Shown here in pieces: positions 32,428 to 40,776 of a DNA stretch of 64,000 nucleotides. The notes under the pieces are model-generated. The model was not told the origin of the DNA, ran no database searches, and saw nothing but the letters and a program-made list of their open reading frames with translations. Positions within the stretch are counted from its first letter, which is position 1; every line of letters begins with the position of its first letter. The translations under genes and the position numbers were made by a program. The stretch spans positions 186,001 to 250,000 of the forward strand of contig NZ_JABFFR010000011.1 of NCBI RefSeq assembly GCF_013423485.1. Reading direction: 5' to 3'. This DNA comes from Azospirillum oleiclasticum (GTDB taxonomy: Bacteria > Pseudomonadota > Alphaproteobacteria > Azospirillales > Azospirillaceae).

Positions 32428-33342
32428 TCACCCGGCAACCGGTTCCGGGACCAGGGTCCCGTCCAGGATGCGCTCGGCGAACATTTCCGCGGTGCGGGCG
32501 GCGGCCGCGGTCATGATGTCCAGGTTGCCGGCATAGTCCGGCAGGTAGTCGCCCAACCCCCTGACCTCGAGGAAGACGGACACCCGCCGGCCGTCGAAGG
32601 TCGGCCCGTTCACCAGCCGGTAGCCGGGGACGTAACGGTTCACCTCGGCGATCATGGCGTGGATGGAGGCGGCGATCGCCTCGCGGTCCGGCTCGCCCTC
32701 GGTCAGGCAATGGACCGTGTCGCGCATGATCAGGGGGGGATCGGCCGGGTTGATGATGATGATGGCCTTGCCGCGGGCCGCACCGCCGACCTTCTCAATG
32801 GCGCCGGCCGTGGTGCGGGTGAACTCGTCGATGTTCTTGCGCGTGCCCGGCCCGGCGGAGCGCGAGGCGATGGCGGCGACGATTTCGCCATAGGCCACCG
32901 GCTGCACGCGGGCGATGGCGGCGATGATCGGGATGGTCGCCTGCCCGCCGCAGGTCACCATGTTGACGTTCATGGCGCCCCGGCCGATGTGCTCCTTCAG
33001 GTTGACCGGAGGAACGCAGTAGGGGCCGATGGCGGCCGGCGTCAGGTCGATCATCATGACGCCCAGCGCGTTCAGCTTGCGGCTGTTCTCCGCGTGCACA
33101 TAGGCGGAGGTGGCGTCGAAGGCGATGCGGAGATCGTCCGCCCGGACATGCGGCAGCAGCCCGTCCACCCCCTCGGCGGTGGTCTTCAGCCCCATCGCCC
33201 GCGCCTTGGCGAGCCCGTCGGAGGCCGGGTCGATGCCGACCATCCACACCGGCTCCAGCACCGGGCTGCGCTTCAGCTTCATCAGCAGGTCGGTCCCGAT
33301 GTTGCCGGGGCCGATCACGGCGCACTTGATCTTCTCGGTCAT
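32428..33342 (-). CDS. mhpF: Acetaldehyde dehydrogenase, CoA-acylating
   Basis: 304 residues, DmpF/BphJ/MhpF type. The NAD-binding Rossmann start is [10 protein letters not shown]. The catalytic cysteine is Cys131 in [12 protein letters not shown]. Downstream landmarks are [22 protein letters not shown] and [20 protein letters not shown]. It converts the aldehyde released by the aldolase to acyl-CoA with NAD+. It lies directly upstream of its aldolase partner, as in most meta-pathway operons. A GGAG site precedes the ATG. Confidence 0.96.
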   Translation of the reverse strand: MTEKIKCAVIGPGNIGTDLLMKLKRSPVLEPVWMVGIDPASDGLAKARAMGLKTTAEGVDGLLPHVRADDLRIAFDATSAYVHAENSRKLNALGVMMIDLTPAAIGPYCVPPVNLKEHIGRGAMNVNMVTCGGQATIPIIAAIARVQPVAYGEIVAAIASRSAGPGTRKNIDEFTRTTAGAIEKVGGAARGKAIIIINPADPPLIMRDTVHCLTEGEPDREAIAASIHAMIAEVNRYVPGYRLVNGPTFDGRRVSVFLEVRGLGDYLPDYAGNLDIMTAAAARTAEMFAERILDGTLVPEPVAG

Positions 33343-33359
33343 GAATCCTGTCTCCGGGC

Positions 33360-34175
33360 TCAGGAGAAGAGGGCGGCGACGCTGCCCAGCCCCTCGATGG
33401 CGGCGTCGAAGCGGTCCGGTCCGCCGGGCGTCACGGCCACCATGGGGCCGAGCGCGCCGGTCAGCACGATGTCGCCGGCCAACAGAGGGCGACCGCAGCG
33501 GACCATCGTGTCGGCCAGCCACACCGCCGCCGTCAGCGGATTGCCGAGGCAGGCCCGGCCGCTGCCCTGCGACACCACCGCGTCGCCGCGCCGCATCTCC
33601 ATGGCGCAGCCGGCGATGTCGAAATCCGCCAGCCGGCGCGGCCGCCCGCCGAGGACGAAGAGCCCGCTGGAGGCGTTGTCGGCCACCGTGTCGGCGAAAC
33701 GGATGTTCCAGCCGGCGATGCGGCTGTCGACGATCTCGATCGCCGGCAGCGCGCAGTCCGTGGCGCCGATGATGTCGGCGTAGGTGTGCCGCTCGCGCGT
33801 CAGGTCACGGCCGATCACCAGGGCGATCTCCGCCTCGACCTTCGGCTGGATCAGGCGGCCGGCGGGCACCGGTTCCCCGTCGCCGACGGCCATGTCGGCG
33901 AAGAGCATGCCGAAATCGGGCTGATCGACGCCGAGCTGGGCCTGCACCGCCCGCGAGGTCAGGCCGATCTTGCGGCCGACCAGCCGCCGCCCCTCCGCCA
34001 GCCATGCGCGGGTGTTGGCCTCCTGCACGGCGTAGGCGGTCTCCACGTCCGCCGAGGGCAGACGGTCCCGCAGGGGCGGGATCGGGACGCGGCTCGCGGC
34101 GGCGGCCCTCAGCAGAGCCGCGGCCTCCCCGGCGTCCAGCGGGGGCTCCGCCCCCGTCACTTCACCAGTCGCCAT
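33360..34175 (-). CDS. mhpD: 2-hydroxypenta-2,4-dienoate (2-oxopent-4-enoate) hydratase
   Basis: 271 residues, fumarylacetoacetate-hydrolase-like fold as in MhpD/DmpE/BphH. The metal site comes from [15 protein letters not shown] (two glutamates) and [10 protein letters not shown]. The N-terminal [18 protein letters not shown] is diagnostic. It hydrates the dienoate from the C-C hydrolase to 4-hydroxy-2-oxovalerate, the substrate of the aldolase two genes on. It overlaps the end of the solute-binding-protein gene by 19 bp. The ATG at 34175 has AAGGA upstream. Confidence 0.95.
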   Translation of the reverse strand: MATGEVTGAEPPLDAGEAAALLRAAAASRVPIPPLRDRLPSADVETAYAVQEANTRAWLAEGRRLVGRKIGLTSRAVQAQLGVDQPDFGMLFADMAVGDGEPVPAGRLIQPKVEAEIALVIGRDLTRERHTYADIIGATDCALPAIEIVDSRIAGWNIRFADTVADNASSGLFVLGGRPRRLADFDIAGCAMEMRRGDAVVSQGSGRACLGNPLTAAVWLADTMVRCGRPLLAGDIVLTGALGPMVAVTPGGPDRFDAAIEGLGSVAALFS

Positions 34176-35302
34176 TGGTTGTCCTTCACGGTGACGAGCA
34201 CGATGGCGCTCGGGTCGTAGCCGGCGTGATCGCCGGCGGTGATGGTGTAGACGCCGTTGGTGCCCGTCAGACCGTTGGTCCGCTCGATGCGGTCGCGCAC
34301 GGCGGTGCGGAAGGCGGGCGTGCCCGGCGCGATCTTGTCCTGGAGCGCGCCGGCCATGGCGGTCTTCAGGATCAGCCAGGCGTCCCACGACGCGCCGGCG
34401 AAGGTGGAGCGGCTGTCGTGTCCGTGCCGGGCCTCGAACTCCCGGACGAACGCGACGCCGGACGTCTTGGCCGGATGCGTGTCGGGAAGCTGTTCGGCCA
34501 CCAGCACCGGGCCGACCGGCAGCACCGCACCCTCCACCGCCTTGCCGCCGACGCGCAGGAACTCCTTGCTGGTGACGCCGTGCGACTGGTAGATGCGGCC
34601 CTTGTAGCCGCGCTCGCGCAGGGTGATCTGCGGCATGGCGGCCGGGGTGCCCGAGGCGCCGATGAACACCATGTCCGGCTTGGCGGCGATGACCTTCAGG
34701 GCCTGCGCCTGGACGCTGGGATCGGCGCGGCCGTAGCGCTCGACGGCGACGATCCGGAGCTTGTTCTCGGCAAGCCTGGTCAGCGCCTTCAGCAACAGTT
34801 CGCCCCAGGAATCCGAGAAGCCGATGAAGCCCACCGTCTTCGCGCCGCCGGCGACCATGTCGTCCACGATGCGCTGCACCATCAGGTCGGCGCTGGGCTC
34901 GGAGCGGAAAACATAGCCGCGCTTGTCGCCGCCGACGTCCAGCGGGGCGACCGACACCATCGGCACCATCTCGGCGTTGGCGATGTCGGCCATCGCGACG
35001 GCGGTGCTGATCAGGTTGGGGCCGAGCAGTGCGTCGACCTTGTCCTCGCTGATCAGCTTGCGCACGTTCTTCACGGCGCTCGTCGGGTCGGTGGCGTCGT
35101 CCAGCAGGATGTAGGTGACCTTTTCGTCGCCGATCCTGTCCGGGAGCAGGCTCACCGCCTTGCGGGTCTCCGCCCCCAGCGCGGCCGCCGGTCCGGTGAG
35201 CGAGGCGATGATGCCGATGGTGATGTCCGCCATCGCCGGCAGCGACAGCAGGGTCGCGGCCAGGCCGGCGGCACCGGCCAGCGCACAACTGCGAAACGTC
35301 AT
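34157..35302 (-). CDS. ABC importer periplasmic binding protein (branched-chain/aromatic type)
   Basis: 381 residues, type I periplasmic fold of the LivK-like family. A cleavable signal peptide (hydrophobic GAAGLAATLLSL, cleavage after AMA) precedes DITIGIIASLTGPAAALG. Later features are VDALLGPNLISTAVAM, KTVGFIGFSDSWGELLL and GASWDAWLILKTAMAG. It lies inside the ring-cleavage operon between flavin reductase and hydratase and is the natural ligand receptor for the LivH/LivMG/LivF importer further down. Its ligand is probably the aromatic substrate (inference). A strong AGGAGG site precedes the ATG. Confidence 0.93.
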   Translation of the reverse strand: MTFRSCALAGAAGLAATLLSLPAMADITIGIIASLTGPAAALGAETRKAVSLLPDRIGDEKVTYILLDDATDPTSAVKNVRKLISEDKVDALLGPNLISTAVAMADIANAEMVPMVSVAPLDVGGDKRGYVFRSEPSADLMVQRIVDDMVAGGAKTVGFIGFSDSWGELLLKALTRLAENKLRIVAVERYGRADPSVQAQALKVIAAKPDMVFIGASGTPAAMPQITLRERGYKGRIYQSHGVTSKEFLRVGGKAVEGAVLPVGPVLVAEQLPDTHPAKTSGVAFVREFEARHGHDSRSTFAGASWDAWLILKTAMAGALQDKIAPGTPAFRTAVRDRIERTNGLTGTNGVYTITAGDHAGYDPSAIVLVTVKDNQWRLVK

Positions 35303-35342
35303 GCTCCGTTTCCTCCTGATGATTGTTGTTTGGGACCGGCGA

Positions 35343-35906
35343 TTACTGGTCGATGCGGCGGAAGGCGCCGTTCAGGTAGATCAGCGCCTGCCCGTCGTCC
35401 CGCTCCCGCGTGGCCAGCACCTCGCACAGGAAGGCGTGGTGGGTGCTCTCGTCGAAGACCTTGACGACCCGGCAATCGAAGTTGGCGAGCGCGCCCCGCA
35501 GCACCGGGGCACCGGTGGCCAGCGTGTCCCAGCCCCCGTACGCGAAGCGGGCTTCGCCCTGCACGCCCTCGACCATGCCGGCGAAGACCCGGGCGGTCTC
35601 CTCCTGGTCGCCGGCCAGCACGTTCACGCAGAGGATGCCGCTGTTGAGGATGGCCTCGTCGGCGGCGACGTTCTTGTTCACGAAGACCACCAGCCGCGGC
35701 GGGTCGGCGGTGACCGAACAGACCGCCGTCGCCGTCAGACCCAGCCGCCGGTCTCCGTCACGGGTCGCGATGATGGACACGCTGGCGGCGACGTGGCGCA
35801 TGCCCTGCTTGTGGTCGCCGGATGGCACCGTCGGGGCATCCGCCAGTCCGGCGTTCGGGGTCCAGTCCAGCAACTGGTTGATGTCGCGGGTCACGGTGAG
35901 AGTCAT
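35343..35906 (-). CDS. Flavin reductase component of a two-component monooxygenase (HpaC/HsaB-like)
   Basis: 187 residues. The flavin-reductase-like fold is recognised from SVSIIATRDGDRRLGLTATA followed by SVTADPPRLVVFVNKN (FMN/FAD pyrophosphate binding) and ILCVNVLAGDQEETARVFAG, with a HAFLCEV strand near the end. It supplies reduced flavin to the hydroxylase encoded immediately upstream. There is an N-terminal extension of about 30 residues relative to HpaC. GGAG precedes the ATG at 35906. Confidence 0.92.
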   Translation of the reverse strand: MTLTVTRDINQLLDWTPNAGLADAPTVPSGDHKQGMRHVAASVSIIATRDGDRRLGLTATAVCSVTADPPRLVVFVNKNVAADEAILNSGILCVNVLAGDQEETARVFAGMVEGVQGEARFAYGGWDTLATGAPVLRGALANFDCRVVKVFDESTHHAFLCEVLATRERDDGQALIYLNGAFRRIDQ

Positions 35907-35987
35907 GGCAGGACACTCCTGCGGGAGGGTGGAGCGGGGAGGACGGGGATGGTGCCGCGGCCGGCCGGCACGCGCGTTCAGGCGCCG

Positions 35988-37181
35988 TCAAGCGCCGAAC
36001 TGGTTTCCCGACGGCAGCGGGTTGCCCAGCATGAAGCCGCCCAGCAGGTCGCCGATGTCGTCCTGATTCTGGGTGATGTGGTTGGCACCGACGAGGATGT
36101 CGCGCATCTGCCGCTGCATCGGGTTGTCGAGCCAGACGCCGCGCGTCGCCGTCTTCTTGAAGATCATGTGGGCGGCCTCGAAGACCTCGCCGCCGGTGAA
36201 CATGTTGGTGGCGAAGTGCCGCACCCGGTCCTCCAGCGGTACCAGCCGGCCGTGCGAGGCATAGGCCCAGGCCTCGTCGGTGTTCTGGAGCACACGGGCC
36301 GCCGCCGCGGTGATCTTCGCCTCCGCTTCGCCCAGCCGGCCCTTCACGAAGGGGTTCTGCGTGGCCGCGCCGACCGCCTGCGAGATGTTCTGGCGGGGCT
36401 TCATGTGCTCGACGTAGAGGTCGCGCATGCCCAGCGCCATGCCGGTGATCACCGAGGAGACCGCCGCGTAGAACACGTAGAGGAAGGGCATCTTGTACAG
36501 GTTGTCGAGGCCGCCGTGGCTTGCCTCGCCGTAGGCGATGATGCTGTGGGTGCGGTAGGCGGGAACGAACACGTCCCGGAGGCGCAGCTTCTTGCTGCCC
36601 GTGCCGGCGAGGCCGACGACGTGCCAATCGTCGATGATCTCGTAATCCTTCGCCTCGACCCAGAAGGCCTTGTAGTCGGTCAGCTTGCCGTCGCCGTCGA
36701 AGAGCCGGGCGCCGACGAAGGCGCCGCCGGCCGCGTGGTCGCAACCGCTCGACGTCAGCCAGTCGCCGTTCAGCCGGTAGCCGCCGTCCACCGCCTTCAC
36801 GGTGCCGAACGGGGCGTAGGAGGAGGAGACCAGCCGCGTGTCGTCGTCGCCCCACAGCTCGTCGCCGCAGCGCGGGTCGAGCAGGCCGACCTCGAAGGGG
36901 TGGACGCCGAGCACCATGACGTTCCACGCGCTCGACGGGCAGCCGCGGCCCAGCTCCATCAGCACGCGGTTGAGGACGTTGGGGTGCATCTCGTACCCGC
37001 CCCAGCGCCGCGGCTGGAGGATGCGGAAGAAGCCGGCATCCTGGAAGGCCTTGATGGTCTCGGGCGGGACCATCCGGGCCTGCTCGCAGGCGTCGGCGCG
37101 TTCGCGCAGCCAGGGGATCATGTCCCGCGCACGGCCGACAAGTTCGCGTTCGCTGGGAATGGACAGGGTGATGGAATCCAT
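35988..37181 (-). CDS. Flavin-dependent aromatic hydroxylase of the acyl-CoA-dehydrogenase fold (HsaA / HPA hydroxylase C2-like)
   Basis: 397 residues. The three-part acyl-CoA-dehydrogenase fold is evident: an N-terminal helical domain with GFFRILQPRRWGGYE, a middle beta domain (NGDWLTSSGCDHA), and a C-terminal bundle with FATNMFTGGEVFEAAHMIF. It lacks the CoA dehydrogenase catalytic glutamate region and instead matches group D monooxygenases such as HsaA and p-hydroxyphenylacetate hydroxylase C2. With the adjacent flavin reductase it would ortho-hydroxylate a phenol to a catechol for the MhpB-type dioxygenase. This replaces the FAD/NADH-dependent MhpA of Escherichia coli. The exact substrate is not determined; a 3-hydroxyphenylpropionate-like acid is plausible. 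Confidence 0.88.
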   Translation of the reverse strand: MDSITLSIPSERELVGRARDMIPWLRERADACEQARMVPPETIKAFQDAGFFRILQPRRWGGYEMHPNVLNRVLMELGRGCPSSAWNVMVLGVHPFEVGLLDPRCGDELWGDDDTRLVSSSYAPFGTVKAVDGGYRLNGDWLTSSGCDHAAGGAFVGARLFDGDGKLTDYKAFWVEAKDYEIIDDWHVVGLAGTGSKKLRLRDVFVPAYRTHSIIAYGEASHGGLDNLYKMPFLYVFYAAVSSVITGMALGMRDLYVEHMKPRQNISQAVGAATQNPFVKGRLGEAEAKITAAAARVLQNTDEAWAYASHGRLVPLEDRVRHFATNMFTGGEVFEAAHMIFKKTATRGVWLDNPMQRQMRDILVGANHITQNQDDIGDLLGGFMLGNPLPSGNQFGA

Positions 37182-37235
37182 GGGCTTGGCTTTCCTCGGA
37201 TTTCGGTGCGTCCGGTGGGCGGTCGGGGCAGGGTG

Positions 37236-38174
37236 TCAGGCGGCTTCCGCGCTGATCACGCCGTAGCCGGCGATCCATTCGTTGATCGGCCGGTAATAGT
37301 CCTTGCGGGCCCGGTAGGGGCCGGTGGCGGCAAGTGCTGCGAAGGCGGCCACCCAGGTGCGGATCTCGTGCGTCGAGCGGCCGGCTGTGCTGGAGATCTC
37401 CTCCACGCTGAAGGTGTCGACCTCGTCCAGCCGGCCTTCGACCAGGGTGTCGATGAAGCCGAGATCCCAATCCGGATTGAGCGGGGTCAGATGGCAGTCC
37501 GGCGTCCCGTAGATCCTGCCGGCGGCAATCGTGCGCGCCTGGCGCGCCGCGCGCGCCTCGGGCGTCGGATTCCGTCCCGCGATCAGGAAATTGGCGATCT
37601 CCTCCGGTGCCCCGGCGAGCAGCGGGACCGGCGGCTCGTGCGACAGGCCGCCGGTCCCGAGAACCAGGACGCGCTTGTCCAGACCGCCGATGAATCGGCC
37701 GACCGCCTCGCCCAGTTTCCGCACGCGCCGATACGGTGCGAAGGGCGGGGCGACGGAATTGATGATGACGGGAACGGTGGGATAGCGGGTGAGGCTGCCG
37801 GTCAGCTCCTCCAGCGTCTGGGTGCAGCCATGGTCGACCTGCAGACGGTGCGACAGCGCGATGTCGATGTCGCTGTCGAGGATGGACCGCGTCAAGGCGA
37901 GCGCCACATCCCGGTCCACCCGCAACGGACCTGGCAGGGTTCCGTAATCGCCGACGGAATCGGCGGCCGTCGCAATGACGAACGGCGGCATCAGGTCGTA
38001 GAACAGGCCATTGTAGTGATCCGGAGCGAAGATCACGATCAGCTCGGGATCGAAGCGTTCCACCTCGGCGCGCGCTTGCGCAAGAACCGTATCGACTTCA
38101 TCGACCACCTCGACACCGGGGTCGTTGAGCCCGCGCAACGGCGTGTGCGACAAGCATTTTACCATGACGGTCAT
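37236..38174 (-). CDS. mhpB: 2,3-dihydroxyphenylpropionate-type extradiol dioxygenase (class III, LigB fold)
   Basis: 312 residues, almost the length of Escherichia coli MhpB (314) and very similar to it: CLSHTPLRG at the start, ELIVIFAPDHYNGLFYDLMP, QVDHGCTQ with His115, GTGGLSHEPPVP with His179, and STHEIRTWVAAFAAL near the end. His115 and His179 fall at the same positions as the two catalytic histidines of MhpB. It opens the catechol ring between carbons 1 and 2 with O2 and Fe(II). The ATG at 38174 has GGGAGG upstream and gives the MhpB N-terminus; an in-frame start at 38213 is less likely. It is the first gene of the 12-gene operon. Confidence 0.95.
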   Translation of the reverse strand: MTVMVKCLSHTPLRGLNDPGVEVVDEVDTVLAQARAEVERFDPELIVIFAPDHYNGLFYDLMPPFVIATAADSVGDYGTLPGPLRVDRDVALALTRSILDSDIDIALSHRLQVDHGCTQTLEELTGSLTRYPTVPVIINSVAPPFAPYRRVRKLGEAVGRFIGGLDKRVLVLGTGGLSHEPPVPLLAGAPEEIANFLIAGRNPTPEARAARQARTIAAGRIYGTPDCHLTPLNPDWDLGFIDTLVEGRLDEVDTFSVEEISSTAGRSTHEIRTWVAAFAALAATGPYRARKDYYRPINEWIAGYGVISAEAA

Positions 38175-38453
38175 GAGTTGCCTCCCGATAGGCACAGCAA
38201 TGCCGTTCGCCAAATTCAGGCGTTGTGATTGCAGTCCTGATTTCTTCTGAGATTTTGGCTGACTTCCGGCGCTCTATGCGCTGGATGACGCTGTTCGAGC
38301 CACGATCAGCGCCACGTTGTTTCCGCCCGTGATGGTTGTTTTTTGTGACTACAGTCTATGAAGCCGATTGAATGAATACAATCTTGTTTTCAGAAATGGG
38401 CACATAGTGCACACCATTGTTTTCATTGGAGAAACCCACAGGAAAGCGCCCCG
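38175..38453. promoter_or_regulatory. Divergent control region between mhpB and mhpR
   Basis: 279 bp, distinctly more A+T-rich than its surroundings. It must contain both promoters. Two small dyads are visible: GCAC-ATA-GTGC near the regulator gene and GACT-AC-AGTC at 38347-38356. No convincing -35/-10 pair was chosen. Confidence 0.6.
38398..38413. promoter_or_regulatory. Candidate IclR/MhpR operator
   Basis: GGGCACATAGTGCACA contains the dyad GCAC-ATA-GTGC and lies 40 bp upstream of the IclR-type regulator ATG. Short GTGCAC-type palindromes in the divergent gap are a common arrangement for IclR regulators of aromatic pathways. It could serve autoregulation and activation of the operon. Confidence 0.4.
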
Positions 38454-39275
38454 ATGAGTGCGGCTCGCGTCGGCCCGTACCGGCACATTCAAGGCTTGAG
38501 CCGGGGTCTGGCGATCCTGCGCACGCTGAGCCGCTCACCAAATGGCTTTGCCTCGATCGCCGAACTCGGGGTGGCGACCGGTCTCCACCGCACCACGGTG
38601 CGCCGCATGCTCGCCACGTTGGAGCAGGAGGGCTATGTGCGCCGCAGTGCCTCCGACGACACCTATCGCCTCAACCTCAAGATCCGGGAGCTGAGCGACG
38701 GCTTCACCGACGACGAATGGATTTCGGAGCTTGCCGCGCCGGTCTTGGGCGAACTGTTGCAGAAGGTGGTCTGGCCGTCGGACCTGTGCACGCTCGACGG
38801 CACGGCGATGCTGGTGCGCGAGACCACCCACCGCTACAGCCCGCTGTCCTTCCACCGGGCCATGATCCGGCAGAGGATGCCGGTTCTGTACACCGCCTCC
38901 GGACGCGCCTATCTGGCCCACTGCGGCGAGGAGGAGCGGCAGCAGATCCTGCGGCTGCTGATCGTGGAAGGGGGGGAGCAGGCCGGCCTCGCCCGCAACC
39001 GGATCCTGGTCGACAAGGTCTTGAACCGGGTCCACGAGCAGGGATATGCGAGCAACGACGGGGAATGGTCGCAGCAGGTCAAGGTGTCGGCGCTCGCCCT
39101 CCCCGTCCGGCATCGCGGCGGGGTGCTGGCGACCATCAACATCGTGTTCATGAAAAGCGTGATGAGCGTCGGGGAGGCCGCCGACCGCTACCTCGGGCAT
39201 CTCACGGCGGCCATCGCGAAGATCGAGGCGCAGATCGACGAGAACCCGACCCTGCTTGCCGGCGCCCGGACGTGA
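38454..39275 (+). CDS. mhpR: IclR-family regulator of the aromatic operon (MhpR-like)
   Basis: 273 residues. The winged HTH reads IAELGVATGLHRTTVRRMLA then TLEQEGYVRR. The effector domain shares long runs with Escherichia coli MhpR: ISELAAPVLGELLQKVVWP, VRETTHRYSPLSFHRAM and TASGRAYLAHC. MhpR activates mhp genes in response to 3-hydroxyphenylpropionate or its dihydroxy form. The gene is divergent from mhpB, the classic arrangement, and strengthens assignment of the operon to phenylpropionate-like compounds. AGGAAAG precedes the ATG. Confidence 0.93.
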   Translation: MSAARVGPYRHIQGLSRGLAILRTLSRSPNGFASIAELGVATGLHRTTVRRMLATLEQEGYVRRSASDDTYRLNLKIRELSDGFTDDEWISELAAPVLGELLQKVVWPSDLCTLDGTAMLVRETTHRYSPLSFHRAMIRQRMPVLYTASGRAYLAHCGEEERQQILRLLIVEGGEQAGLARNRILVDKVLNRVHEQGYASNDGEWSQQVKVSALALPVRHRGGVLATINIVFMKSVMSVGEAADRYLGHLTAAIAKIEAQIDENPTLLAGART

Positions 39276-39334
39276 GCCTCCTGGCCGTGCTGGTGAGGCG
39301 TTGTTCGGTTACCGCATGGACCGTGCGGGAGATC

Positions 39335-39405
39335 GACGGACGGGTGCACGTGCCAAATCACGGGCCGTGACCGGCGTGCCCATGGGCGGCGGGGACCCGT
39401 CCGTC
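39335..39405. terminator. Long-loop inverted repeat between convergent genes
   Basis: GACGGACGGGT and ACCCGTCCGTC form an 11-bp perfect stem around a 49-nt loop in the gap between mhpR and the convergent binding-protein gene. Ten bases of the arm are the same as in the hairpin at 14535-14570. There is no T-run, so this is a terminator-like or repeat-derived structure rather than a textbook terminator. Confidence 0.45.
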
Positions 39406-39412
39406 ACCCCGC

Positions 39413-40645
39413 CTACTTCTTCACCAGCGGGCAGTCGCTCTGCGCCAGCGGCCGGAACGCCTCGTCCGCCGGAATGGTCGCGCGCAGGTGGTAATAGTCC
39501 CAGGGATACTTGGACTCCGAGGGCTTCTTCACCTGCATCAGGTACATCTCGCGCATGAAGCGGCCGTCCTCGCGGACCCAGCCGTCCTTCACGAACACGT
39601 CGTTGACGCGCATGCTCTTCATCTTGGCCATGACGGCGCCGGCCTCGTCGGTGCCCGCGGCCTCGACCGCCTTGAGATAGGCCAGGGTCGAGGAGTAGAC
39701 GCCCGCCTGCCCCATGTTCGGCATGATCTTGACCCGGTCGAAGAAGCGCTTGGAGAAGGCCCGTGTCTCCTCGTTGCGGTCCCAGTAGAAGGCAGTGGTG
39801 AGATACATGCCCTGCGTCGCTTCCAGGCCGAGGGCGTGGATGTCCGTGTCGAACAGCAGCAACCCGGCGAGCTGCTGCTGCCCGCCCTGGGTCAGGCCGA
39901 ACTCGCTGGCCGCCTTGATGGCGTTGCGGGCATCGGTCCCGGTGGTCGCAAGGCCGATGATCTTCGCCTTCGACGCCTGGGCCTGGTTGATGTAGGACGC
40001 GAAGTCCATGCTGTTCAGCGGGAACCGCACGGCCCCCAGCACCTTGCCGCCGCTGTCCTTGACGATGGCCGCCGTGTTCTCCTCCAGCCCATGGCCGAAG
40101 GCGAAATCGACCGTCAGGAAGAACCAGCTGTCGCCGCCCTGCTTGACCGTCTGCGTGCCGGTGCCCTTGGCGAGCGAATAGGCGTCGTAGGCGTAGTGGA
40201 TCGTGTTGGGCGTGCATTTGTCGCCGGTCAGGCGGGTGACCGAGGGGCCGTTGAAGATGGCGATGCGGTTCTTGTCCCGCACGATGTCGGCGACCGCCAG
40301 GGCCAGGCCGGAATTCGCGACGTCCTGCACCAGATCGACGCCCTGCGCGTCGATCCATTCGCGGACCACGGCCGAGCCGATGTCCACCTTGTTCTGGTGG
40401 TCCGCCGACAGCAGCTCGACGGGCTTGCCCAGCACCTTGCCGCCGAAATCCTCCACCGCCATCTGCGCCGCAGCCACCGACCCCTTGCCGCTCTGGTCGG
40501 AGAAGACGCCGGACAGGTCGGTGATGACGCCGATGCGCACGACGTCGCCCGAAACCGTCCTGCCGGTCTGGGCCGCCGCCGGCAAGGCCGTCGCCAGCAG
40601 CATCGCCGCACCCGCCAACAACCCGTTGCGCATGTGTCGCTTCAT
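39413..40645 (-). CDS. ABC importer periplasmic binding protein, second copy (LivK-like)
   Basis: 410 residues. The signal peptide (GLLAGAAMLLATALPAAAQ) is followed by VVRIGVITDLSGVFSDQSGKG, the start of the type I binding fold. Later landmarks are AAQMAVEDFGGKVLGKPVEL, FFLTVDFAFGHGLEENT and LAGLLLFDTDIHALGLEATQG. It is longer than and clearly diverged from the 34157 protein. The ATG at 40645 was chosen because GGGAGGA precedes it; a longer reading lacks a signal peptide. No permease or ATPase is adjacent, so it may share the importer in the aromatic operon, or one elsewhere, with ligand choice set by the binding protein. Confidence 0.92.
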   Translation of the reverse strand: MKRHMRNGLLAGAAMLLATALPAAAQTGRTVSGDVVRIGVITDLSGVFSDQSGKGSVAAAQMAVEDFGGKVLGKPVELLSADHQNKVDIGSAVVREWIDAQGVDLVQDVANSGLALAVADIVRDKNRIAIFNGPSVTRLTGDKCTPNTIHYAYDAYSLAKGTGTQTVKQGGDSWFFLTVDFAFGHGLEENTAAIVKDSGGKVLGAVRFPLNSMDFASYINQAQASKAKIIGLATTGTDARNAIKAASEFGLTQGGQQQLAGLLLFDTDIHALGLEATQGMYLTTAFYWDRNEETRAFSKRFFDRVKIMPNMGQAGVYSSTLAYLKAVEAAGTDEAGAVMAKMKSMRVNDVFVKDGWVREDGRFMREMYLMQVKKPSESKYPWDYYHLRATIPADEAFRPLAQSDCPLVKK

Positions 40646-40751
40646 GTCGTCCTCCCTGGATTCCGTCGTTCCGGCGAGCCCCATGCCGAAACCGGTTGCC
40701 ACACCGTCACGCGCCGTGATCGACTCCTCAACCGCGTCGCGGCGGCGCCAT

Positions 40752-40764
40752 GGGTAAAATTGGG
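40752..40764 (+). promoter_or_regulatory. 13-bp island motif, copy 1
   Basis: GGGTAAAATTGGG, followed by CAAAAC so that GGGTAAAA and GGGCAAAA form a direct repeat with 10-bp period. It lies 12 nt before the ATG at 40777. A copy differing at one base lies 11 nt before the regulator ATG at 43217. It could be a binding site or shared promoter core. Confidence 0.5.
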
Positions 40765-40776
40765 CAAAACAGTCCG

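Noticed and set aside
35115..38228. 1,037-codon plus-strand open frame across the flavin reductase, hydroxylase and dioxygenase genes
   Set aside because: It spans several clear minus-strand genes, has shadow-type composition and no conserved motif.
40681..40710. Possible sigma-54 promoter before the 39413 binding-protein gene (minus-strand TGGCAAC and TTTCGGC)
   Set aside because: The GG and GC doublets are 12 bp apart instead of 10, and the nearby regulator lacks the sigma-54 contact loop.
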